Under the pieces are notes generated by a model. That model ran no database searches. It was given only the letters and a program-made list of their open reading frames with translations, and was not told the DNA's origin. Below are positions 25,451 through 36,969 of a stretch of DNA of 64,000 nucleotides, in pieces; position 1 is the stretch's first letter, and each line of letters opens with the position of its first letter. The position numbers and the translations under genes were made by a program. Source of the stretch: Verpa conica (Eukaryota; Ascomycota; Pezizomycetes; Pezizales; Morchellaceae); the NCBI GenBank assembly GCA_033030425.1, contig JAUFSD010000006.1, positions 1,922,001 through 1,986,000 of the forward strand. Reading direction: 5' to 3'.

Positions 25451-27878
25451 TCATGCAATAGTATTTAGTCCGCTCCCAAAATTCTTCGCAACACCATATC
25501 CCTGGTTATCTGACTCATCGGGCGAGCCATTCCCAGATTTTGGTGGTACCCATGTAACCTCCCAGATCCAGGTTTGAAGCCGTGCGTTTGGAAAAATGCG
25601 GTGGAGCACAGCATAGATACACGCAGAAATTGCAAAACCAGACAGGAAGGATAGCTGATAAAATAAGTAATATGCATGAATATTATTGGATGGGCGCATA
25701 TTGAGCAAACCTCATAAATTTCCATAACTCCCACTGCCGTGTTTTTGTCGTTTCTTAGCATGGCCGCAAAGCCAGGAATGTGCGGTATAACTCCACAACT
25801 CCACTAATGTATATTGCAATTTTGCGTATATTAGAGAAGGTTCCTCATATGGTTCTATACTTGGTATAGCTAAGAATTTCTAGTTAGGAAAAGGGGGGGG
25901 GGCACTGCTACTGAGGCTCTCCAGTCAACTCCTTTTGTGAACCAATATATACTTCTCGCATCTCTTACATATCTGTATTATCTTTAGTAATTGATTTATG
26001 GAATTTGAAATGATTACAGGGGCCTCACAGGTCTATAATCTTAAGTTTTTGCTGGTGAACTAAGTAGTAACTCGAGACTATGAGCCCAACTATCGGACCT
26101 AAAAAGACGCTATAGCTTCCCATGACATTAATGAAGACTGTGGCTGTATTCACAAACCTCCATGGGTTGAAAATAGGGCTAAGAATAGCTGTTAGGTATG
26201 CACCACGGCGAGTGGTAATATAGCGTGGGAAAAGGGCAGCCATATCGAACCCTCCGCTCAGCGAGTTTCCCGGTACATTTATCCCAATCTGCGATACCAC
26301 AAGTACTACTCCACTAAAGAAAATAACAGTTCTAGTGAGCACTGTTGGATCGTTTTTCTGGAGTAATGTGAGCATTTCTGTCAAGCCCCAGACTTGTTCC
26401 TGGTCTTGGAAACGATGTTGGGTTGCAGCGGTGACAAATATTCCAACCGTACAGCATAAAATATAACTTGCTGGTCCGGAGTAGAATTGTCCATAAAATG
26501 CGTCTCTAGGTGATCTACTAAATCGCGTATAGTCGTTACTGTTAAGAATTCCAGCTGCTATAGCTCCAACCATAGAAACGGATCCCCGGGCTATCGTCCA
26601 ACTTATTGAGGGGGTTGGGACTGGTTGAGGGGGGGAAAGTCCGTCAGGAGACATTGTTGAAAGTGCCCAAATAAAGAGAGCTATGAAGAATATAGACACA
26701 GATGTAGAAGTGACCTGGAAGAACCTTTGGAGTTTATGAGGGTGTATCCATATTAGTGGGAGCGAGATAATATTGAAAACTATATAACATAGGCTACTCA
26801 GGGTGAAGTTCAAATTTAGTTTGTGTACTTGGGGTTGAAATCAAGTTTTGTGCGTGTGTAGTAGGGAAGTAGATAGATGTGAAATACCATTTTGTAGCTG
26901 TTCCAAACTCTACAAGGTCAAGTGTGTTGGGGATGCGTTCTTCAATGTCTGGAAATATTGCGTGTAGGCAGACGTAAAGCGATTCTCCACCAACCCAGCT
27001 ATACAGATGTTAATATCTAATCTTTATAATTTATGCAGTAGAAGAACCTACGCTTGGAATCCGTACCAGACTATACTCCAGGTAAATTCAGTAAAACTTT
27101 CCATATCTCTCAATTGATAGAATTTAAGAAGATTATACCAAGGCTTAATATAACGCGGTTCAAAACGACAAATAGCGATCCATGTATTCCCCATATATAG
27201 CGGTTTGTGACTGGGAACCCAAGTTGATAATACATTCCTTTCCTAGTTAGCTACAGCTATAACCTACTGAGAAAGGTCATACCTGGAGTGCCTAGTTTGA
27301 AATCCTTGGATTTAGTAGACTATCCGAACTGTTGAGTCACTGGGATCATCTACCGTTCAACATCAAGAAAAATATCGATATGAAGCTTCCAATAGTTACC
27401 GCTATTAAGGATTGCCACCAATTCAGACCAATCGCTAGGAAAGCGGATCCCATCATGTAAGTTGCTATGGTCGTATTACTCAAAATCTGTTTGTGGTAAA
27501 AGTCAGTGATGTTTCAATGGGTGAGCTTGTTGGTGGTAAAACATACTGATAGCTGAGTATATGTCCAGGTAGCTGTAGATACAATCATTAGTTTACTGAG
27601 GGCCGAGGAATAAGAGGTTGTAACTACTCCATGTTCTTCTTTCCGAGCTAATGGGCTCGATATCTGTGCTCCTTAGACTTCCGATAACTTGTATTTCTTA
27701 GGGATAGCTATAGCAAACCTTTGCTTATCCACCCTTTCTCCCATATCTCTTTCTCGAGCTCAATCTCACTTATAGGGTAGCTAACACTGCCATGGCTGAG
27801 CAAGGATGTGGATTCATTCTGTTCGTTGTTAGAGGTGCTCGAGGGCCGAGGGCGGTACCTAGAGGTCGAGAAATCCAT
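25451..27878 (-). CDS. NCS1-family nucleobase/allantoin-type permease
   Basis: Twelve exons: 27878-27719, 27663-27628, 27572-27547, 27486-27354, 27291-27283 (9 nt), 27237-27139, 27070-27052, 26998-26888, 26796-26029, 25972-25906, 25803-25711 and 25654-25451. They total 1725 nt, coding 574 residues. Every join keeps phase. The product follows the Fur-like NCS1 family throughout: KDIEPISSERRTW, GSAFLAIGLNWWQSL, YQLGFPVTNRYIWG, SLVWYGFQAWVGGESLY, SNDYTRFSR, NSLSGGFDMAALFPRYI, YSVFLGPIVG, DWRASVAW and GVIPHIPGFAAML. These proteins import uracil, allantoin, uridine or thiamine-like compounds with protons or cations; which one is unknown. Two choices are soft. The exon starting at 26796 could start at 26793. 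The exon ending at 25906 uses a poor donor (GTGCCC) beside a C-run; the GTAGCA donor six bases earlier also keeps frame. Earlier I saw a frameshift near 27605; the intron 27573-27627 explains it. Confidence 0.85.
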
Positions 27879-28822
27879 CGCTTAAAGACCTGCCTAGTGA
27901 GGAGTGAGTAGACTTTTTAGTAGCTATTATTTTGTACTTTCAGTCAGAAAGCCCTTATAGGTAGACGATAATAACACTAAGTGATTTTGACGATGTCCGA
28001 ATTTTATGTAGTAAGCCGCCATATTATCTGAGACTGCAGCGTTCCGAGGGCTTATTCTTGTTACGTGGCTATATTTAGCTTGTTGTCCATGTAGTGATAA
28101 TGAGGTTGGAACAGGTTAATATTGGTATTGTTACTATAGCTCGAGATATGTCATATAAATTCTAGTGGGCTAAATAGATTCGATAAATACAAGTCGATTA
28201 AAAGGGGGTAATAAGGGCACAAACTGTTTTTCTAAGGGTTGGTTTGTGTTATTGGGATTTGGTAATTTATAGTAGTTGACCCAACCAACTTCGTGACGGA
28301 AGATGGCAAACCAAGTCTAGAGGGTTCATATTCACTCTCCGTTCATGAGCCCCCAATTAAGTCCATCGGAAGAACTATTATATCTATGGGTACTGATTGG
28401 CATTTACTGCATTATGCCACGCGTAGGCTCGGGTAATACTGTCAATTAACTTGTACGGACAGCAGGTTTGAAGAACCCTAACCCTATGCGCCAGATGAGG
28501 CTCTTTCCATCGGCGTCTATCTCTTACCAGAACTGTTCCTTGGTCAACTATCCGACGCGCTCTCAGTAGGATAGACTAGCTATAGGTTTTCTGCCCACAA
28601 ATAAAATCAATTGCTTGGTGCATCGGTGGCATTTTCAATGACGACGTATTACGACATTTGAGATCTGGCATCAGGCCTCACGATCGGTTGCGCTGCTGCC
28701 CATGCTACATATGTAGCATGGCTCCACTAAGAGTTTTGTATCAACAAACAACCAACAATTAATTCTACGAAAGAATACTTCAGGCCCTTCTCTTGGAACA
28801 AGACCTACACTATTCAATTCAA
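27879..28822. other. divergent promoter region
   Basis: This 944-bp stretch lies between the start codons of the NCS1 permease (-) and the reductase (+). It holds a telomere-like motif (AACCCTAACCCT) at 28474-28485 and a 22-bp palindrome at 28700-28721. No coding frame is convincing. Confidence 0.5.
28700..28721. promoter_or_regulatory. 22-bp perfect palindrome upstream of reductase gene
   Basis: The half site is CCATGCTACAT followed by its exact reverse complement with no spacer. It ends 101 bp before the ATG at 28823. Its position in a divergent promoter suits a dimeric regulator, but no known factor is recognised. Confidence 0.45.
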
Positions 28823-30416
28823 ATGGCCCCGGCTCTATCAGGTCGGAAATATGATCTTGTCATCTTCGGCGCGACAGGGTACACTGGGAAGTTGACCTCA
28901 GAGCAAGTTCTCCTGAGCAGTCCTTCAACCCTGAAATGGGCCATTGCTGGCAGATCACTTCAGAAACTTGAGCTGCTTGCTGCTGATTACAATAAAAGAT
29001 TCCCTGACCGACATCCTGTCGGTACGCGCGAAGGATCTACCCCTTGATGAGCATAACTGTCGGCGGCTGCTAACCGGGGGTTTTGGGGTTAGGTACTTTC
29101 ACCTCTGACTTGAGCGAAGATGACCTAAATAATCTTGCGCAATCAACCCGCTGCTTGATATCAACCGTGGGGCCTTACATCAAATACGGAACACCGGTAG
29201 TAGGGGCCTGTGCATTGAATGGAACCCATTATGTTGACTCTACGGGCGAAACTCCATGGGTGAAGATAATTATAGACAAGTACCATGAAATAGCACGGGG
29301 TAACGGGGCGATTGTAAGTGTTAACCCTTTAATCTAATTGTAATCGTGGTATTAACTTGCACCTTTAGATGATACCGCAATGTGGAGTCGAGTCCGCCCC
29401 TGCCGAATTGTCCGCTTATTCTGTCGTCAAACTCGTTCGTGAGAAACTCAACTGCCCGGTCGCAGACATGGTATTCACTGTCGATGAGATCAAGTAAGGC
29501 TCCTTGAGTCTTTATAAAGTTTCCGTTCAAGTCTGACAACCATTTAGGACTGGGGTTAGTGGTGGAACTCTCGAGGTATCACCTTCTGTCAATTTGTTTC
29601 ACGTGGATTATCCCAGTTTGTTCTAAAACTTTGATAGACTGTGCTATCTGTCTTCGAACACTGTAGCATTAAAGAAATGATCGAATCTGCAAAACCTTAC
29701 TTTCTGTCCCCGGTCAAGGGACGCGACATACCCCACACATTCCCTATTCGCCAACACAAGGAGCTAGGCCTCCTAACAGTGTGGATACAAGCCCTCCCAG
29801 ATCAAAACCTTGTTATGCGCGGTTGGGGGCTCTATGAAGGGGGCGAGTACTACGGGAAAAACTTCACTTTCAAAGAGTATCGTAAGACCTCGAGTTGGTT
29901 TAAGGCTATAGGATGGGTTTGCTTGTGTGCTTTGCTTTCGATAGTTCCGCTGGTCTCACCCCTAAGGTATAGAAAATTTCTTTCTTTGAGGTTGATAGAA
30001 ATCTTAATAATATTGATGTAGATGGCTTGCCCGAAAATTTATAACACAGCCAGGGGATGGCCCTACTGCCGAGTAAGTTCAATCCCCAAACTCTATTTAT
30101 TCTAGTATTATCTACTCACTATCAACACTCTAGACAAATGAAAGCGAACCGGGTCGAATGGCGCGGCGTAGCAGAGGCAGATGATGGCAAAGCCGAGCAC
30201 CGTAAGGCTTATGTATCATTTCGCACAGAAACGGATTGCTACACGTTAACTGGTATTTTATTGGCGCAGACGGCTCTTAGTATTCTGTTCAACGAGGATT
30301 CTGTTGCTAGGAAGATGGGAGGCGGTATTCTTACCCCGTCTACGGTTGCGACTGAGAAGTATATCAGAGATTTGGATAGGGCAGGGGTGCATATTGGGAC
30401 GAAACTGCTTGGTTGA
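28823..30416 (+). CDS. saccharopine-dehydrogenase-like / trans-acting enoyl reductase family protein
   Basis: Seven exons: 28823-29021, 29093-29313, 29369-29493, 29548-29575, 29638-29966, 30022-30072 and 30134-30416, with introns of 54-71 nt, all in phase, coding 411 residues. The N-terminal Rossmann fold is clear (YDLVIFGATGYTGKL, residues about 10-24). Then come CLISTVGPYIKYGTPVV, THYVDSTGETPWV, PQCGVESAPAEL, GVSGGTLETVLSVFEHCSIKEM and, at the C-terminus, GGGILTPSTVAT. This is the group related to saccharopine dehydrogenase that includes mycobacterial trans-acting enoyl reductase; fungal members usually lack an assigned substrate. A hydrophobic stretch (about 325-345) may anchor it to a membrane or lipid droplet. 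Length matches the family and no break is seen. The ATG at 28823 is the first in frame; the upstream open part starts only with TTG. Confidence 0.9.
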
Positions 30417-31099
30417 TGTGCTATTAGTATATAGTAAAGTTGGCCATTTCTTCCTACTGAAGGGGGGACCGGGGGGAGGGTATATAAAGGTTAATGGGCT
30501 TTCGACCGTAGAGTATTAACATCAAGAACCTTTCTATAGAAATGTACCGAGAGGTTTTCGATTCTATAAATTAAGATGAACCTTATTGATGCCTATGATA
30601 AATTTTATATACGGTGGGAGTCTTTAAAAAATCAAGTTAAAATTATACTACTGAACGCTATTGAGATGAGTGTGTGGGTTCGCATTCGTAAGTCGGGTAC
30701 GGGAGAAATAACTGCTACTTTTGATGTATCAACAAGTTAGTGCTGTGGGTAATTGGCTATCGGTTATTATTCTATTCTTTCCTTTAGAGAACAATACCTG
30801 CCTTGAACCTTTCCTTGTACAGTTTGGACCTCAGTTTCTTTGAAAGGTATTGTATTTAGTAGGAGGGGCTCCAGGGACGCAAGTGATATTGGTGATCTAG
30901 TGATAACGTATATACTAATTTAGTTTATTGGTATTTACAAAGAGTGATTGTCCATGATCTTTCTGCGGGGGGATGTTGCCGGTAGAGATGTACGCACTGT
31001 TATAGAGGGGACGGTGAAGTTGAAACGGCCAGGGTGCCGGTGGGGACCACACTTCAACTTCCCCGCAAATCCATTTATTTGCCCCTTAATGCTGCAATA
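30417..31099. other. intergenic
   Basis: This is the 3' flank of the reductase and the promoter of the glycosidase. It is AT-rich; I see no other feature. Confidence 0.4.
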
Positions 31100-32804
31100 A
31101 TGAATCGAGTATCAACTGAGGATCTTTGCCACTTCCGCGAGACCGCGTCTTCTCTCATCCCTCAGCTTATTGAGCGACATGAGGCTCCAAAGAATGTGAT
31201 CCGATTCGAACCCGACTCTGAGACATATCTCCGGTACAAACCAGAGAAGCTTTTCCCAGTACAAGATCTTGGGAAACGGCTATGGGGAAAGGGAGAGGAG
31301 TTTATTATCGACTTTGAGTCTCACCGGACTGGATATTTCTCTTTTGATTTGGGGGGTGAAGGCGACTCGGTTGGAGATGCGCCTGCAAGGCTTAGATTGG
31401 TTTTCGGAGAAGTCCCGGCAGACGTAGTTGAAGATCTTGATCCGGCAAAATCAAAGGTTTTTGTTTATTTCTTGAGAGTATGTTTATTATCAATATAGCA
31501 TGCTAAAACCGATATGTGTATGTAGTCATGGATATCTACAGCGTGGTATCCGGACGAGATAGTCAATATCGACGAATGCCCTTCAAGTGTGAGGCTGCCG
31601 CGCCGATTCGCGTTCCGCTATGTCCGCATACAAGTGCTGTGCGGGTCAAAGTCATACAAGATAAAGTTTTTAAATGTAAAGGCCACAGGGGCCTCATCCG
31701 CAGCCTCTCTGCCCCCTCCATACAGCACCTCCGACATCCTACTCCAGAGAATAGATGAGATTTCTATTGTCACACTTCGGGACTGCATGACCACAATATT
31801 TGAGGATGGACCAAGAAGAGATCGGCGGCTATGGCTTGGGGATCTGAGGCTACAGGCGCTGGCAAATTATCATACGTTCAAAAATTACGATCTTGTGAAA
31901 AGGTGTCTTTACCTTTTTGCAGGGTTCCCGAGGGACGATGGTAGTGTCGCTGCGGCAATTTTCGAGAGACCGGTAACAAAAGCCGCCGGAGACTATATCT
32001 TAGATTATGACGTTCTTTTCGGAGTCACTGTTTTGGATTACGTCCTGTAAGTCCTAGTCTTGGTTGCTCCTATTTTGGGCCGTTGACATTGTGTCTCTGA
32101 CTATGTAATTCTCCAGCGCATCTGGCGACAAGGCTACAGGACGTGACCTTTGGAAAACAGTAGTCAATAGCACGAGAAAGTCGGTGGCCTCGATATCTAC
32201 TGACGGGAAATTTACCCCCCCAGAAGACGTATGGGTTTTCCTTGACTGGCAGGAAGGGCTTGACCGGACAACAGGGGCACACGCTCTTATTATATTCGCA
32301 TTAAAGGCAGTCAACCAACTTGCTTCAATTCTAGGCTACCCGGAGATCAATACTGATGTTATATCGGTTTCTTCTAAAAAAGTTAGTTCCAGCTTTGATC
32401 CGCAAAAGGAAGTCTTCCTGAGTGGCCCACAAGGACAAATATCCTGGGCTTCCCAAGCATGGGTAGCCCTCGCAGATATTGTGCCGGCGGAAAAAGCGAA
32501 GATTGCGCTTATAAACGCCTACAAAGATCCTGACGCGGTGAAAGCTATGACACCATATTTGTTTCATTATGTTACAGAAGCATTTGCAAGAGTAGGGGCA
32601 AAAGAGGAGGCAATGGCATTGCTGAAGTATTATTGGGGTGGTATGGTCAACAATGGTGCCGATGCATTTTGGGAGGCCTATGATCCAGGGAACTCGAAGT
32701 TTAGTCCCTATGATGATTACTTGAATAACTCGTACTGTCATGCTTGGAGTTGTACACCATCTTATCTATTGAGGTCTGGGTTGATCCAAGAGAGTGCTGT
32801 GTAG
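31100..32804 (+). CDS. six-hairpin glycosidase, alpha-L-rhamnosidase-like
   Basis: Three exons, 31100-31456, 31526-32046 and 32117-32804, with introns of 69 and 70 nt, coding 521 residues. The N-terminal beta domain has FIIDFESHRTGYFSFDLGGE and APARLRLVFGEVP. The catalytic (alpha/alpha)6 part starts near residue 190 with IFEDGPRRDRRLWLGDLR at about 210-227 and runs through WVFLDWQEGLDRTTGAHAL to CHAWSCTPSYLLRSG. This is the fungal rhamnosidase-like group related to GH78. The spacing D-x4-D-x6-D in DGPRRDRRLWLGD matches the acidic triad of GH78 enzymes, but the middle residue is Asp where bacterial enzymes have Glu. No signal peptide is seen, so the enzyme is probably intracellular. The start at 31100 is the first in-frame ATG; the open frame upstream begins only with GTG. 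Confidence 0.87.
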
Positions 32805-33074
32805 TAGAAGTAGAAAAAAAGACCCACGGAGTTAGCGGTTGTGTTAGCTCTTGTGAAGTGTTTTTTCTGGTTAACCATAGCCTTTTGAACAAAAAAATCT
32901 TTTAGATATTGACTAGGCACATATTTAGTTGGGGGGGGGGGTGGTTGCATAATCTATTTCAGCCTCAGCAACTCATATCGCGATGCCGTTACCCCGGTCC
33001 TTTTCTATGCATACGGAAGGTGATCGCCCCTGCCTTGTGTGACAATGTAGAATGCTCAGCCTTGTGTTGGATTC

Positions 33075-36000
33075 ATGATGACTATCACATCAGTGGTCTC
33101 ATCTGCCTCAAGTTTGCTTCGTACTCAAAAAATGGAACGAAACCTATGCACAACTGGCCTAGGGGATACAGGCAAAACCATCCTACATGATATGGAAGGG
33201 CCAAAATCTATTGAAGTCAAGCAAGCCATGGGTATGTTTTGTATGTCCGCGTGTTTAGCACTCAGGGTCAGGGGCTTTGGTCAAGCTAATTTGATATGAG
33301 AGAAGCTCAAAACAGAGAAAACGTTGAGTATTTACAGTTTGAAGGAAATAATTCATACGCTGCTTCATCAACGGGCAAGATACTTGAGCTTTGTACTCAG
33401 ACATGTGCGAGGGTCTCGCGAAACCTGGAAAGCTTTGAAACATATGATACAGGAGAGATAAGTGGGCTTATGATGCTCCAGTCGATGCGGGTTTTGGAGC
33501 GGCGATTACATATCTGGGGCCAGATAGCGACCTTCTCATTTGACGATTCCCCAGAGTGCTACTTACGTACCGACCATCCACTTCAAACCCTTACCAAAAT
33601 CAATGGAGTCCTATGTGATCTTGACCGTGGTGTGGTCGGGCTTCATTCCCCGCATATCAAAGATCAAGTCAGTTAAACGTTCATTCTAATAATAAAGGCT
33701 TTCGTTGTTAGTTATACTAAATAAAATTAAAGCGCACCTCCGGGGCTATTGGTCCGGTCGAAATCGGAAATTATCCCAAGGCTAGCAAACTTTTTTACGA
33801 ACTTATCAATCTTATCGATATTCTTTATGCACAGCTTCCAGAAATATGGCGTGAGACCAGCAAATGGGCGTTGACGGCAATGCTGATGGCAGACATCACT
33901 CCATCTCTAATTTATAAAGGGCTTCGTGGAGGAGTTCAGGATAATATATTCCCAATGGCCCTTGGCATGGAAGTTCCTAGGAATCTTTTGACTATGTTTT
34001 TCTTGCTTGACGAAATGATCAACACAGTATCACCTCCAATGTCGTACGAAAGTGGGCTTCTGAAGTCGAGCGACTTTGTCTGCCAAGGGTTCTTCGACGG
34101 AATTGGAGTCTACTTTAGACATAGTAATATATATAGCCCTTCTCCGGGTGGGTTTATTACTGTGCATACCGCGTGGCAGAGCAGGGGGACACTAGGAGAC
34201 ATGACGAATACGCCTATTATGATGGAGCACCAGAAACGATTGCAGTTACCGAAACCCGAGGAGATGCGGGTTCTAGTCCTTGCTGGTTATCTCGAGAATA
34301 GGCGTATGGGCCGAGTAGAGATCATGTATCATACTCCAGAATGGGCATCACGACGATCTGCCCCAGTGTCACTTCGTCGACTACTTGCTGAAAAGCAATT
34401 TCACACTTCCATGAAAGTAAGGATTTCTATTGCTCGGAAGTTAGCTTGCGCTTTACTTTACTTTCACGCGTGTCATTGGATCCATGGGAACATTAGCGAT
34501 CGTAACATCATCTTTTTCAACCAATCAGAATCTGGACTAAACTTCTCCGAGCCGTTCTTTTGCAATTTTACACCTGTTCCGGAAGAAAAGCTAGCAACTC
34601 TCTCAGAAACAGTCTACCGCGGTAGTTCAGGGGCCGGGGGTTACCATTTTCGATCAAAAAGTCATGATATTTACCAACTAGGCTGGGTCATACTGCAGAT
34701 CGTACTAGATGAAGAGACTATATCTCGTTTGCATCATCTTGAATCGGGACAGCAGCCTTGCAAGGATGATTTTGAACTCCTGATAGCCCAATCAGTTCAG
34801 TTTTCGGTCATGGATAAACAAGCGGCAGTTTCTTTGAAGGATGCAATTATGGGGTGCCTTTCTGGGCAGGCTGCACTTGAGGGAAACATCCAACATGATG
34901 AAGAATTTAATCATTGCACAGGGCTTTATTGGAGAGTAGTTAGACCACTGGATCACTGTTTATCACTTTTGATGAAAGTCGAGGAGATTGATTCAGTGTT
35001 TCCAACGGAGATTTGCTGGACTGGACGTCGTACATTAGGTGTAGGTACCCTCTGGAGTGACTGCTATAGCTATTCTTGGGAAATAACACGGTTACAATAT
35101 CTAGTTGGAAGGTTATCGGAGGGGAAGTCAGGAGTATATAGAAGGAGTAGTGGAGTCTAAAATAACTAGGGAGAACAGCTCCCCAAGGATAAGCATAACA
35201 AGTATACAGGGGGTAGAGACAACAAACAATCTTCACGAGAAAATAATTGAGAAGGACAGGAAGCAGATATACCCGGTAAATGCTGATCCGTCTCAAATTA
35301 AGAATTGGCAAAAAGATATGCTTCCGCGACTGGAGAAGATTCTCGAGCTATATCTTCCCCCGACCGAATCAGCATCCATCGATCTTCTCGGGATTGGAAC
35401 CTCAAGAGAAACATCGAGACCAACAATCGTTGTGACCTGCAAGAGTAGTCGACAAATTAAGGCACATATTCTGAAGAAATTTTCTTATGATGCGAATACA
35501 TTTGATCTCAAAATCAGGAAGGGCTTTGTTCGCAGATCATCTAGCAGGAAAGTAAGGAGCAAAGAGAGCGCTAGACGGTCAACCGGACTATTCTCTCAGG
35601 ACTGCTCTAATAGACAGTACCAGCCCAAACCGCTATCTGGCGCTTCCATTGGAGCCTGTCTAGATGGTCAGCCACTACCGCCTGGGACATATGGTGGGTT
35701 AATTCTTATCGACGGACAGCCATACGGGATGACTGTGCATCACCTACTTGATCCCGAATCTGAAGGCGAAGAAACGGATGATGAGAGTGCCGAAGACGAC
35801 TTGTCCGTCATAGCAAGTGAGGATGAGCGTGGATATGATTTCGGAGGAGACTCACTGGTTGGCACAAGTTCAAGTACGGACGTAAGTGAGATCTGATTTT
35901 TAGTCTACTGCCTCGGTTGAGCTCTTACCGATAAAATTTTTGCCGTGAAGGTAGACTCCATGCCGGTATACTGGGATGATGGTGAATCAGATGAAGGGAG

Positions 36001-36969
36001 TGATAACTTAACAGATGAACTAGAACGGATTTCGAATGCCGGAGGATTCGAATTGGGGGATCAATTTCTAGCTCCTGAGGATATTAGAGATGCCTCAAAT
36101 AACGTTAGTGAGACTCCTGGCGATGTTGGAGACATACCAGGATTAGACAAGGATCATGGTATGGATATTGTAATAACACAGCCGGCTCAAGACGATCTTG
36201 TCGACCAAGAATCTTTCGAATTCGAACAAAGCATTGGGGCTTACAAGCTAGGCACTATCCTCGCCTCATCAGGTATCCGGAGAGTAACCATTGGATCAGA
36301 AAAGCACGAGATTGATTGGGCATTAATCCAGATTTCTTCTCAGAGACTTGGAGGGCGCAACATAATTCGCGGCGGCGGGAAATATCTCCCAACCGCAGGA
36401 TCGCCGGACCTAGAGCCATGTGCCATTGTCCCAATGACAGAACTCAGTGAACTTAGCGTCCATGCTACAGGCCGTACAAGTGGGCTTCAAGGGGGGGTTA
36501 TATCTCCGGCTATGAGCTCAGTTAGACTGCACGGCCGTCAAACGTTTTCTAAAAGCTGGCACGTTGTTGGGAATCTCGGGAGTATGTATCCTTGCCTTTA
36601 GATATGTATTTGAAAAACGATTCTGATACCTCCAAAGTTCCCGGAGACTCTGGTTCCTGGGTTGTAGATAACGGCCAAGGCCGGGTATGTGGCCATATTC
36701 TTGCGCGTTGCTCGACCCGTCGGGTTTCATATATCGTCCCTATGGAGCTACTGCTTCAAGATATTAAAGAGACGCTCAAAGCAGATTGCGTAGGTTTGCC
36801 AACTGTCGCTACGGAGGTTGGAAGACTCCTTGATGAAGCTCTTGCACGGCTGGAAGACACTAGTATAGATATTCAGCGAGGATCTGGGCGGGATAGCCAT
36901 CTTTGTCCAGGGTCGAGTCCATCAACGGGTGCAGGTGGTAGTGATGATATTATCCCTTTGGCTTATTGA
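33075..36969 (+). CDS. HeLo domain - pseudokinase - trypsin-like protease fusion
   Basis: Six exons: 33075-33231, 33306-33667, 33733-35040, 35105-35881, 35951-36581 and 36638-36969, introns 56-74 nt, all phases matching, about 1188 residues (1187 if the second ATG at 33078 is used). Domains: an N-terminal stretch with GLGDTGKT (about 27-34); a HeLo-like helical domain (about 75-165, TQTCARVSRNLESFETYD then LERRLHIWGQ); a protein-kinase-like domain (about 350-585) with HGNISDRN for the HRD loop and FFCNF for DFG, so probably catalytically dead; then a fungal trypsin-like protease with TVHH (His, about 820), HEIDWALIQI (Asp, about 989) and IPGDSGSWVV (Ser, about 1082), and an acidic insert between His and Asp. 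HeLo domains permeabilise membranes in fungal cell death. The key join is intron 35041-35104 (donor GTAGGT, acceptor TCTAG). Without it the kinase part stops at 35160, and the protease part has no in-frame ATG before about 35319. Two genes remain possible. Confidence 0.75.

Noticed and set aside
27590..27640. Apparent frameshift in the NCS1 permease
   Set aside because: A 55-nt intron (27573-27627) with a CTAAT-type branch and CTACAG acceptor joins RTW to TTWTYTQLS in frame, and the length then fits the family.
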